Assembly (NCBI GenBank): GCA_002408385.1
Contig: DHSB01000161.1
Location: 18,115-82,114, forward strand
Length of the DNA stretch: 64,000 nucleotides
Origin: Myxococcales bacterium UBA5297
Lineage (GTDB): Bacteria; Myxococcota; Myxococcia; Myxococcales; UBA5297
Direction: 5' to 3'
A program made the position numbers and the translations under genes. The notes below the pieces were generated by a model that was given only the letters and a program-made list of their open reading frames with translations, ran no database searches and was not told the origin of the DNA. Numbering within the stretch: the stretch's first letter is position 1; every line of letters starts with the position of its first letter. This document shows positions 18,908 through 26,936 of the stretch, piece by piece.

Positions 18908-20115
18908 AGACCGCCCTGCTCAGCCTGGCCCTGGCGCTGCTGCCGGCCTTGGCTCTCGGAGCCCCCGACCCCGAGGTCGTCGCCGCGCGGCAGGCCCAGC
19001 TCGAGGCGCTGCGCGGGCAGGTCGCCGGCCAGATTCAGCTCCAGGCCTATGACCTGCTCGACGAGCTCGTCTTCGGCTGGACGCTCGAGCCGCCCTTCGC
19101 CCTCGAGACCCCGGTGGTCCTCGCCGACGTCACCGTGCCGGTCGGCTTCGGCAGCGGCCTGAGCGCGCTTGTCGAGAACCACTTCGCCGGCCTGATCACC
19201 AAGAACCCCAAGGCCCGCGTCGTGCTCGCGCACTGCCCGCAGTGCACCTCGGTCGTCGTCCAGTCGGGCGCCAAGGGCACCATCGTCGCCCGCGGCGTCG
19301 ACCTTCCGGACGCCCTGGGCAAGGCCGGAGCGCTCTCGGGCGCCAAGCACGCCTTGTTCCTCGACTTCGAGGTCGAGGGTGCCTCGCTCGTGCTGCGTGC
19401 GCGCATCACCTCGCTCGAGCCGGCGCTGCCCATCGTCTTCGCCAAGACCCTCTCGACCTCGACCTCGACCCCCGCGCTGCTGCGCGCCGAGGAGGGGCTC
19501 AAGAGCGCCTCGGAGGCGCGCAAGGAGTACCTCGAGGCGCTCGAGGGCAGGGGCCTGCTGCTCGTCCCGGTGCGCTTCGGGGTGCGCACCTACGCTGCCA
19601 ACGACGACGACTGGTCGGGCGGTGGGGTGATGGCCACGCCGATGATCTGGCTGCAGGTGGGCGTCGAGGCCTCGCTGACGCAGGCCCGGGCCTGGACCGG
19701 CAGCTTCTCGGTGGGCGGCTCGTGGATGCCCGAGATGCACACGGCCTGGATGCTCCAGGCACGCGTCGCGCGCCTTTTGACCGGCTCGGTCTCCTCGCTC
19801 ACCTATCCGGACCTCTATGGCTTTGTCGGCGGCTCGATGATCTCGGTCCACGGCCAGAGCGCGCTCGCCTTCAGCGAGGAGACGCTCACCATCGAGAACC
19901 TGGCCCCGCAGCTCATCGAGGGCGCGGTCATCAAGCCCCACGCCGCCTTCGCCGCCTTCGCGGTCGGCCTGGAGCTTCGGGTCAAGAACCGCATCAGCGT
20001 CATCGCCTTCCTCGAGGCGATGCCCTTCCTCGACTCGCCCTCCATCGGCAGCTACCTGGACCTGAGCCTGGTCAACTTCAGGTCCTTCGGCGCGGAGGTG
20101 TCGTTTTGCTTCTGA
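18904..20115 (+). CDS. Predicted outer-membrane protein: periplasmic domain plus C-terminal barrel
   Basis: A protein of 403 residues with a signal peptide (about 1-19, ALALGA). Residues about 20-215 form an alpha/beta domain with a CPQC motif and segments such as GTIVARGVDLPDAL and SLVLRARITSLEP. I read this as resembling CsgG/FlgO-type outer-membrane accessory domains, but the match is weak. Residues about 220-403 are amphipathic strands ending in an aromatic residue (EVSFCF), as in outer-membrane barrels. The next gene has the same two-part layout, so the two are probably paralogues. ATG 18904 overlaps the previous stop by 4 nt. Confidence 0.7.
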   Translation: MKTALLSLALALLPALALGAPDPEVVAARQAQLEALRGQVAGQIQLQAYDLLDELVFGWTLEPPFALETPVVLADVTVPVGFGSGLSALVENHFAGLITKNPKARVVLAHCPQCTSVVVQSGAKGTIVARGVDLPDALGKAGALSGAKHALFLDFEVEGASLVLRARITSLEPALPIVFAKTLSTSTSTPALLRAEEGLKSASEARKEYLEALEGRGLLLVPVRFGVRTYAANDDDWSGGGVMATPMIWLQVGVEASLTQARAWTGSFSVGGSWMPEMHTAWMLQARVARLLTGSVSSLTYPDLYGFVGGSMISVHGQSALAFSEETLTIENLAPQLIEGAVIKPHAAFAAFAVGLELRVKNRISVIAFLEAMPFLDSPSIGSYLDLSLVNFRSFGAEVSFCF

Positions 20116-21074
20116 GACGCCTGCCCCTCGCCGCCGTCCTGCTGCTGCTGCCCTCGGGCGCCGCCGCCCAGCGCGACACCACGCGCGAGGCGCTCTCGCG
20201 GCTCGAGGAGAGCTTCGCCCTGGAGATCGAGGCGGGCGGGCTGAAGGTCAAGGACCTGGTCCCGGTCATGGTGGTCAGCGTCTCGCCCGCCTTCGAGGAG
20301 TCGAAGGCCTGGTTCCCGTCGGCGGCGCTGGCGACGCTGGTGCGCGTCTTCGGCTCCTCGGGGCTGCGCTCCTGCGAGGCGTGCATGGCGCCGCGGGTCT
20401 ACGCGCAGGATGGCCGCGTCGAGCAGCTCTCGACCAGCCCGGGCGCCGCCGAGATCGTCCGGCTCGACGAGGCCAACCGCGGCGCCGCGCCGCCGGCGCG
20501 CGCGGCGGTCTGGCTCGACGAGAACGCCGAGGGCGTCTCGGTGCGCCTCATCGACCTGCGCAACAGCCGCATCGTGCTCGCGGAGAACTTCGACGCCTCG
20601 CTCTCCGAGCGCGCGCGCACCACGCGCAACACCCAGCTCGCGCGGGAGCTCGCGCGCCGGGCCCGCGGCGACACGATCACCCACACCTTCTTCGACATGG
20701 TCGTCTACCCGGGCCAGCACTTCTCGTTCGACTGGACCGACCAGTGGGGCGAGACCAACCGCAACCTCTCGGGCCTGTCCTTTTCGTTCTTCGACCCGGT
20801 GGTCGGCGTCGGCGCGGCGTACTACCGGGTCATCCCCAGCGCCTTCAACCTGATGGTCGGCGCCAAGGTGCTGATGAGCGTGCCGACCGCCCTGGTGCAG
20901 AACATCAGCGGCGAGGACATGGAGGTGCTCGACCCGCTACTCAGCGGAGTGCTCGTCGCGCGCCTGCCCATCGGCCGCTCCAACTACGCGCTCACCTTCA
21001 GCCTGTCGACCAACGGAAACGTCGGGCTCGGCCTCTCACTCATGAACATCACTCTGCTGCCCCTGCTGCCATGA
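20106..21074 (+). CDS. Predicted outer-membrane protein, second copy of the same layout
   Basis: A protein of 322 residues beginning at TTG 20106, inside the end of the previous gene, with GGAGGTG six nt upstream. The signal peptide ends GAAAQ. The first half carries a CEAC motif (compare CPQC in the neighbour) and a strand pair GVSVRLIDLRNSRIVLAENF of the kind seen in FlgO/CsgG-like proteins. The second half (about 190-322) is barrel-like, from VGVGAAYYRV to LGLSLMNITLL. No ATG start fits without losing the signal peptide. Confidence 0.7.
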   Translation: MLLRRLPLAAVLLLLPSGAAAQRDTTREALSRLEESFALEIEAGGLKVKDLVPVMVVSVSPAFEESKAWFPSAALATLVRVFGSSGLRSCEACMAPRVYAQDGRVEQLSTSPGAAEIVRLDEANRGAAPPARAAVWLDENAEGVSVRLIDLRNSRIVLAENFDASLSERARTTRNTQLARELARRARGDTITHTFFDMVVYPGQHFSFDWTDQWGETNRNLSGLSFSFFDPVVGVGAAYYRVIPSAFNLMVGAKVLMSVPTALVQNISGEDMEVLDPLLSGVLVARLPIGRSNYALTFSLSTNGNVGLGLSLMNITLLPLLP

Positions 21075-21697
21075 AACGACTCCTGCCCCTCGTTGCGCTG
21101 CTGCTCGCCGCCTGCGCCTCGCGGAACTACACCTACTACCTGGTCGAGCCGCCCCAGCAGAAGCAGCCCGCGCTCAAGGAGGAGGGCACGCTGATGCGGC
21201 CCTTCGGCTACGGCTCGACCACGGTGATGAAGGTGCGCTGGAACGACGGCGACCTGATGACCGAGGTCGACATCCCGATGCTCTCGACCGGCCAGCGGGT
21301 GGTCATCGAGCACGGCGCGGGAAGCGGCGAGGTGAAGACCATCCCGGCCACCCGCGTGGTGCCCCCGCCGCCGACGCCGGCGGACGCCACGCTCGTCGAG
21401 GCCTATCGGGCCCGGGGCCTGCGCATCAACGAGGCGGCGCCCGAGGTCAGCTTCACCCGCGCGCGCACGCTGATGGGGGAGGCGACCCGCGAGGGCAACT
21501 ACCACCTGGCCTTCGAGTGGTGCGAGGCGGTGTTGCAGCGCTACCCGTCGCACCCGGAGTTTTTGCGCGCCAAGGCCTCGCTGCTGTTGATGATGGGCGA
21601 GCGCGAGAAGGCGATTGAGATCTACGAACAGGCCGAAGGGATCGAGAGCGATCCGGCGGTCCGCAAGAAGCTCGAAGAGCTGCAGCGCCAGCAGTAG
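21071..21697 (+). CDS. TPR-containing lipoprotein
   Basis: A protein of 208 residues. The lipobox is LAAC (Cys about 16). Residues about 20-100 are a small beta domain. A Pro-rich link (VVPPPPTPAD) leads to a helical region with about two tetratricopeptide-like units (NYHLAFEWCEAVLQRYPSHP and GEREKAIEIYEQAEGI). TPR lipoproteins of this type serve as outer-membrane adaptors in gliding and secretion complexes (for example GltE-like roles in myxobacteria), which is inference here. The start overlaps the previous stop (ATGA). Confidence 0.78.
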   Translation: MKRLLPLVALLLAACASRNYTYYLVEPPQQKQPALKEEGTLMRPFGYGSTTVMKVRWNDGDLMTEVDIPMLSTGQRVVIEHGAGSGEVKTIPATRVVPPPPTPADATLVEAYRARGLRINEAAPEVSFTRARTLMGEATREGNYHLAFEWCEAVLQRYPSHPEFLRAKASLLLMMGEREKAIEIYEQAEGIESDPAVRKKLEELQRQQ

Positions 21698-21709
21698 GAG
21701 AGACCTGTC

Positions 21710-22420
21710 ATGCAAATTCTCGGTCTGGGCTTGTTGGGGTTCATCATCTGGTTCGGCTTCACCGACCGCGGCGGGGCGCAGACCATCTCCGCCTTCGACC
21801 TGCACGCGCTGGTGATGGTGATGGTCGGCTCGTGCGCCGCGGTGCTCGTCAGCTCGAGCCACTCGACCGCGCTGCGCACCATCCTCTGCCTGAGGGAGTT
21901 TGTCCCCGGGATGCGCAACTTCAAGCGCGCGACGCTGGCGATGGAGTCCGAGCGCGAGCAGCTCTGGTCGCTCTGGCGCGAGGGCAAGCGCAACGCCGCG
22001 CTCACCCTGGCCGAGCGCAGCAGCTACCCGGCCATCAAGCAGATGGTCGACCTGCTGCTCAACCGCGCCCCCGAGGCCGCCAGCTCCAAGGTCTTCCTCG
22101 AGATCCGCCACCAGGAGATCGGCCTGTGGCAGCCGGCCATCAACAACTGGGAGATGCTCTCCAAGCTGGGCCCGGCCTTCGGCATGGTCGGCACCATCAC
22201 CGGCATGATCCAGCTCTTCCGCAACATGAGCTCGGACAACCTGAACATCGGCGCGGCGATGTCGCTCGCGCTGCTCGCCACGCTCTATGGCGTCGCTTTC
22301 GGCGCGGGGGTGGCCGGGCCCATCGGCCACTTCTTGAACGGCCTGCTCGACGAGCGGCTCGGGTTCATCGAGCGCTGCGAGAAGAGCGTCAACGAGCTGG
22401 TCGCCCGCGGCGGAGCCTAA
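21710..22420 (+). CDS. MotA-family stator protein
   Basis: A protein of 236 residues with four membrane helices: 1-17, about 25-45, about 155-175 and about 185-210. The MotA-type core is visible as LGPAFGMVGTITGMIQLF (containing the helix-3 proline) and YGVAFGAGVAGPIGHFL (containing the helix-4 proline). The cytoplasmic loop between helices 2 and 3 (about 50-150) is highly charged, as required to contact a FliG-type rotor. These features favour MotA over ExbB/TolQ, and the neighbour is a MotB with an OmpA domain. It should form the ion-driven torque generator. No flagellar structural genes are nearby, so its rotor is probably the FliG-like protein two genes downstream. Confidence 0.88.
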   Translation: MQILGLGLLGFIIWFGFTDRGGAQTISAFDLHALVMVMVGSCAAVLVSSSHSTALRTILCLREFVPGMRNFKRATLAMESEREQLWSLWREGKRNAALTLAERSSYPAIKQMVDLLLNRAPEAASSKVFLEIRHQEIGLWQPAINNWEMLSKLGPAFGMVGTITGMIQLFRNMSSDNLNIGAAMSLALLATLYGVAFGAGVAGPIGHFLNGLLDERLGFIERCEKSVNELVARGGA

Positions 22421-22423
22421 GCG

Positions 22424-23050
22424 ATGCAACGGCGCGCGAAGGGACATGAGGAGAGCTGGCTGCTCAGCTACGCGGACCTGATCACCAACCTGCTGTTGTT
22501 CTTCGTGCTGCTGCTGACCGCCGCCAACCTGAGCAAGGGGCGCATGCAGCAGATCGCCAAGGGCATCTCCGGCTCGGACAGCCCGACCAGCCTCGAGTCG
22601 ATCCGCAAGGAGATCGACGCGGAGATCGCCCGCAAGAGGCTCCAGGAGATGGTCTCCACCGTGGTCAAGGACGACGGCCTCGAGCTGTCGCTCAACTCGG
22701 GCCTGGTCTTCGACTCGGGCAGCGCGAAGATCCGCGCCGAGCTCGAGGAGACGCTCCGCTCGATGCTGCAGGTGCTCGCGCCCTATTCGTCCAAGTACAG
22801 CTTCGCGGTCGAGGGCCACACCGACCCGACGCCCATCATCAACGGCACCGTCTTCGCCTCGAACTGGGAGCTGTCGAGCGCGCGCGCCATCGTCGTGCGC
22901 CAGCGGCTCGAGGAGGTCGGGGTGGTGCGCGACCACATCCGCGTCGAGGGCTACGCGGACACCAGGCCCCTGCCCGAGGAGCAGCTCCAAGGGCTGACCC
23001 CCGAGCTGCGGCTGGCCCGGCTGCGACGCGTCGTCGTGAGGATCTACTGA
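22424..23050 (+). CDS. MotB-family stator protein with OmpA-like peptidoglycan-binding domain
   Basis: A protein of 208 residues. A single N-terminal helix carries the ion-conducting aspartate D18 in SYADLITNLLLFFVLLL, equivalent to D32 of E. coli MotB (YAD context). A linker of about 50 residues leads to an OmpA/MotB domain with VEGHTDPTPI, NWELSSARA and a final GYADTRPL, the pattern that binds peptidoglycan and fixes the stator. It starts 3 nt after motA-like. The short linker and small C-terminus make it more compact than the 308-residue E. coli MotB. Confidence 0.9.
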   Translation: MQRRAKGHEESWLLSYADLITNLLLFFVLLLTAANLSKGRMQQIAKGISGSDSPTSLESIRKEIDAEIARKRLQEMVSTVVKDDGLELSLNSGLVFDSGSAKIRAELEETLRSMLQVLAPYSSKYSFAVEGHTDPTPIINGTVFASNWELSSARAIVVRQRLEEVGVVRDHIRVEGYADTRPLPEEQLQGLTPELRLARLRRVVVRIY

Positions 23051-24915
23051 TGAGAAGCCTCGTCCTCCTGCTCCTATTGGCCCTGCCGGGCAGCGTCCTC
23101 GCTCAGGCGGGCACGGTCACGCCCATCCCGCAGAAGCACATCCCGTCGCCGGTGCTGATGGAGCTGCGCGCGATAGAGAACCAGTTCGACCTCGCGCTGA
23201 TGCGCGCCTGCGCCCCCGAGCGCTGCGTCTCCAAGGGCTGCGTCTACCGCGATCACGTGGTCGTCGACCTGCCGCGCAGCTCCTCGCTGCCGGGCCTGGG
23301 CCAGACCGAGGGCCTGGGCAGCGTGCCGCCGCAGGAGTACCTGACGGCCGCCCGCTGCGACTTTGCCCACGAGAGGTCGGTCTCGGCCCGCGACATCCAG
23401 GGGCTCGTCAAGCGGCTCGAGCAGCTCCTGTCGAAGGGCTGGCTGCGGGTCGACGTCGGGCACCAGGTGCTCGCGCCGGTCTCGGCCGAGCTGAGCGAGT
23501 CGCCGCCGCCCAAGCCCGAGATGCCGCCCGAGCCGGTCGAGCCGCCCGCGCCCCCGCCCGAGCCGGTCGCCCCGCAGGAGTGGGACGCCAAGCTCGCCCT
23601 GCGCGAGCTGTGGGTCGAGCTGCTGCCGCACTTCGCCTGGATGATCGCGCTGCTGCTAGGGACGCTCGCCGCGCTCACCTTGATCTGGGCGGCGCGCCGG
23701 GTCGGCAAGGAGTCGGTCGAAGAGAAGGCGATGCTCGCGCAGCTCGCCGCAGGCAACCTGGGCAAGGAGGAACCGCAGGCTGAGGCCAAGCCAGACGAGC
23801 CGCCTCCCGACCCGCTCGCCCCGCCCGAGCCGCCAGGGCCGAAGTTGCCCTCGCCCGAAGAGCTCGAGGAGGCCGCCATCCTCGCCGAGCAGCGCAGGCT
23901 GTGGACCGAGCGCATCTCGCAGGCCGAGCTGGCCAAGGACGAGGGCGGCATCGTCGAGCTGCTGCGCGGCTGGCTGCGCAACCGCGAGTTCCCGCTGCTC
24001 ACCAAGGCCCTCTTCATCCTCGGCGAGCGCGTCTCGCTCGCCTTCCCGTCGGACGGCGCGCTGGCCGAACAGAAGGTCGAGTTCGCCGACTACCTGCGCC
24101 ACCTCGACGACCGCAAGCTGCCCTCCGACGCGGACTTCTTCCGCACGCTCAACCAGCACGCCATCTCCTCGACGCTCTTGTCGCAGTCCGACGCGGAGAT
24201 CTTCCTCAGCCTGCGCGAGGAGTTCGGCACCGTCGGCCTGTCCCACCTCATCGAGAAGCTGCCCCCGCGCTTCGCGGCGCTGCTCTTCGCGATGGTGCCG
24301 GCCGACGCGCGCAACGAGGTGGCCCGGGCGCTCGCCCCCGAGCTGCGGGTCGAGCTGTCCGAGCAGCTCTTGGGCTCGAACCGCATCTCACACGAGGAGC
24401 AGGAGGACCTCTTCGCCGCGCTCGACTCGGCCCGCTCGGGCCTGCCCCTGCCGCAGCTCTCCGAGCCCTCGGAGCATCAGATAGTCGACCGCGGCCGCGA
24501 GTTCGACGCGCCCGGCGCGCTCTCCTCGCTGCTGCCCCAGCTCGACGCCGAGGATCGCGGCGCGCTGCTGACGAGCGCCCTGCAGCGCTCGAGTGGCGTG
24601 TTGCCCGGGTGGTACGAGCAGATCCTCTTCCCGGACATGCTCCTCAAGGTGCCCAAGGATTTGCGGGTCGATCTGCTCCTCGAGGTCGACGTCCGGGCGC
24701 TGGCCGGCTGGTCGTCTCTGCAGCCGACGGCCTGGCAGGAGAGCTTCCTCGCGCAGCTCGCGCCGACGATGCAGAACGCGGTGCGAGCCAACCAGGCCTT
24801 CGGCTCGCGCGCCGATCAGCTCCGGTTCGCGCAGCGCGGCCAGCAGGAGCTGGTCGCGGCGCTCCAGAAGCTGGCCGCGCAGGGCAAGGTCTCGTACCAG
24901 GAGATGCTCGTCTAG
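23050..24915 (+). CDS. Membrane-anchored FliG-like rotor protein
   Basis: A protein of 621 residues with an unusual layout. Signal peptide 1-18 (SVLA-Q) is followed by a periplasmic domain of about 140 residues with four cysteines, a Pro-rich stretch (155-180) and one membrane helix (about 196-216, WMIALLLGTLAALTLIW). The cytoplasmic side has a second Pro-rich linker (240-275) and about 340 residues of helical repeats. These repeats resemble FliG: a middle-domain-like segment (LPPRFAALLFAMVPADARNE), and a C-terminal part matching FliG-C in order, with LLLEVDVRALAG and near the end QQELVAALQKLAAQG. FliG itself is soluble and rides on FliF; here the anchor is built in. The ATG overlaps the motB-like stop (TGATG). 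FliG homology is my reading of the pattern and needs a profile search. Confidence 0.72.
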   Translation: MRSLVLLLLLALPGSVLAQAGTVTPIPQKHIPSPVLMELRAIENQFDLALMRACAPERCVSKGCVYRDHVVVDLPRSSSLPGLGQTEGLGSVPPQEYLTAARCDFAHERSVSARDIQGLVKRLEQLLSKGWLRVDVGHQVLAPVSAELSESPPPKPEMPPEPVEPPAPPPEPVAPQEWDAKLALRELWVELLPHFAWMIALLLGTLAALTLIWAARRVGKESVEEKAMLAQLAAGNLGKEEPQAEAKPDEPPPDPLAPPEPPGPKLPSPEELEEAAILAEQRRLWTERISQAELAKDEGGIVELLRGWLRNREFPLLTKALFILGERVSLAFPSDGALAEQKVEFADYLRHLDDRKLPSDADFFRTLNQHAISSTLLSQSDAEIFLSLREEFGTVGLSHLIEKLPPRFAALLFAMVPADARNEVARALAPELRVELSEQLLGSNRISHEEQEDLFAALDSARSGLPLPQLSEPSEHQIVDRGREFDAPGALSSLLPQLDAEDRGALLTSALQRSSGVLPGWYEQILFPDMLLKVPKDLRVDLLLEVDVRALAGWSSLQPTAWQESFLAQLAPTMQNAVRANQAFGSRADQLRFAQRGQQELVAALQKLAAQGKVSYQEMLV

Positions 24916-24917
24916 CG

Positions 24918-26936
24918 ATGAGGCGCGCCTCCCTGCTCCTGGCGCTCGTCGCCCTCGCGGCCTGCCAGAAGGTCCCGCTGACCGACATCTACGCGGGCTT
25001 CACGCTGGCCGACGCGACCTGGTTCGCCCAGGAGCAGACCCTCTTCGTCTTCTACCGGGCCGAGGCCGAGCAGGGCTTTGGCCCGGAGAGCCAGCTCGAG
25101 CTTTCGTACCTGACCGACGAGCTCGACGTGCCCTGGACCCCGCTGGCACAGCTCAGCCCGGTGCACACGCACGTCCCGGTCGATTGCGGGCCGAACGGCC
25201 GGTGCGGCAGCATCAGCCTGCACGTCGAAAAGGTCCCGCGGCGGGTGTGGCTGCAGCTTCGCTACCACGCCGACGGGGAGATGACCCTGCCCGCGGAGCT
25301 CAGTTTCCACGTCGTCGGCGAGGGCCCGCCTCACGCCCATCGCAGCCTGGTCGTCTACGGCGTCTTCGACGAGACCAACACACAGGTCCAGTGGCGCGCG
25401 CGCCATCAGTTCCCGGCCCTGCGCAACGAGGAGGCCCAGGAGCTCGGCCTGCGGCGCTTCGTGCGCCTCTCCGAGCCGCGCTATGGCGAGGTGGGGTGGC
25501 TGCCGGAGGACAACCCCTACGGCTACGGCTCCGGCAGCGCCTGCTCCGGGGAGTCGGTGCCGCTCGATTGGCCTTCGGTCGAGACGATCGAGCGCGCGGT
25601 CTTCGACACGCACGCGCTGCCGCTGGCCGCCTCGACCTTCCCGGCGGTCTGCGCGCGGGCGACGGTGACCGATGCGCTGGGCGAGTTCGAGACCGTGGCG
25701 CTCGCGCGCAAGAACCCCGAGGCACGCCCGGCGTTTCCGGCCCTGCACAGCCCGATTCACGAGAACGTCACCATCGGCTACCTGCTCAAGCCCTGCGGGC
25801 GGACGATCTCCGACGAGCACCAGCAGATGCAGGAGCAGCGGCTGCTGCTCGACGAGCCGATCGAGATCTGCATCGACGCCTGGAGCGACCCGAGCGTCGC
25901 CGGCGCCTTCGCCGCCGCGGTGCGCGCCAGAATCGACGAGGTGCGCGCGCAGGGCAAGGACATGGTGCTCACCGTGGCCCTGCATCACGACGACCGGAGC
26001 GGGCAGGTCGGCGCCATCCTCGAAGAGGCGCTCCAGGCGGTGCTCGAGGTCGAGCGCGACAAGAGCTCGCCGCGCGTCAGCGGGGCGTTCGTCTTCGACA
26101 GCTACGGCTACGAGATCACGCGGCCGGTGGTCGGGCGGCTGGTGCTGTGGTGCCCGGCGCGCGTCGACGAAGAGCCCGAGCTGCCCACCACCTCCATGCA
26201 CTCCTGTCCACTTCAGGCGGACATGCCGGACCTCAAGCTCGGGCCATTCCGCTTCAACCAGCTTCCGATCCTGCCGACCCGCGACAACTACCTGGGCTTC
26301 ATCGACCGCTACTCCAGGAACCAGGCTGGCCGGATGCTCGAGTGGCACTTCCTGGCCCCCGAGCGCACGCCGCAGTCGGTGAACTTGCCGATCGGCGACT
26401 TCGGCGTCGCCACCTTCTTCAACAACGAGCTCATCTCGGCGCAGCCGAGCGACGCCTTCTCGTACTGCGCCTCTGGCGGTTCGGACGATCCAGAAAATGC
26501 AGAAGCGATGCGCGCCTCGGTCGCTGTCTTCCGCGGGGCGATGGTCCCGGACCCGATTCCGCTGGCGATGTTGCCGGAGTATCACCGCCTTGCTCCGCAG
26601 CCCTCGTACCCGCTCGGCCTGGCCTGGGACTTCCCGTTCCTCGCGCGCGCCAAGTACGTGAGCTCGGTCGCCGGTGCGGTGACGGCCTTCTCGTTTTCAA
26701 TCCCCTTCGGCATCGGCGATGAAGCCGAGTCCTATTACGGGACGGCGCTGTGGGACGGGGGCGACTTCGTGCTGCGCGACACGCTGCTGCAGTGCACGCG
26801 CTTCTGCGACCACCCGACCTTCGACTCGGCCGGCGTCTACAACGTCCTTGCCGACTTCCGCACCAGCTACGCCAGCCAGTGCTACCGGCCGCGCTATCCG
26901 ACCCCGGCCGACGGAGGCTTCCCGCTTGATCCGTAG
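24918..26936 (+). CDS. Large lipoprotein of unknown function
   Basis: A protein of 672 residues. The lipobox is LAAC (Cys 16). The mature protein is mixed alpha/beta, aromatic-rich and has at least ten cysteines. It contains no TPR, PEGA, OmpA or barrel signature that I can see. Acidic and Asp-rich loops (LPEDNPYGYGSGS, HHDDRSGQ) might bind metal or sugar, without proof. It lies 2 nt after the FliG-like gene in the same operon. A surface-exposed or outer-membrane adaptor role is inferred from position only. Confidence 0.7.
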   Translation: MRRASLLLALVALAACQKVPLTDIYAGFTLADATWFAQEQTLFVFYRAEAEQGFGPESQLELSYLTDELDVPWTPLAQLSPVHTHVPVDCGPNGRCGSISLHVEKVPRRVWLQLRYHADGEMTLPAELSFHVVGEGPPHAHRSLVVYGVFDETNTQVQWRARHQFPALRNEEAQELGLRRFVRLSEPRYGEVGWLPEDNPYGYGSGSACSGESVPLDWPSVETIERAVFDTHALPLAASTFPAVCARATVTDALGEFETVALARKNPEARPAFPALHSPIHENVTIGYLLKPCGRTISDEHQQMQEQRLLLDEPIEICIDAWSDPSVAGAFAAAVRARIDEVRAQGKDMVLTVALHHDDRSGQVGAILEEALQAVLEVERDKSSPRVSGAFVFDSYGYEITRPVVGRLVLWCPARVDEEPELPTTSMHSCPLQADMPDLKLGPFRFNQLPILPTRDNYLGFIDRYSRNQAGRMLEWHFLAPERTPQSVNLPIGDFGVATFFNNELISAQPSDAFSYCASGGSDDPENAEAMRASVAVFRGAMVPDPIPLAMLPEYHRLAPQPSYPLGLAWDFPFLARAKYVSSVAGAVTAFSFSIPFGIGDEAESYYGTALWDGGDFVLRDTLLQCTRFCDHPTFDSAGVYNVLADFRTSYASQCYRPRYPTPADGGFPLDP

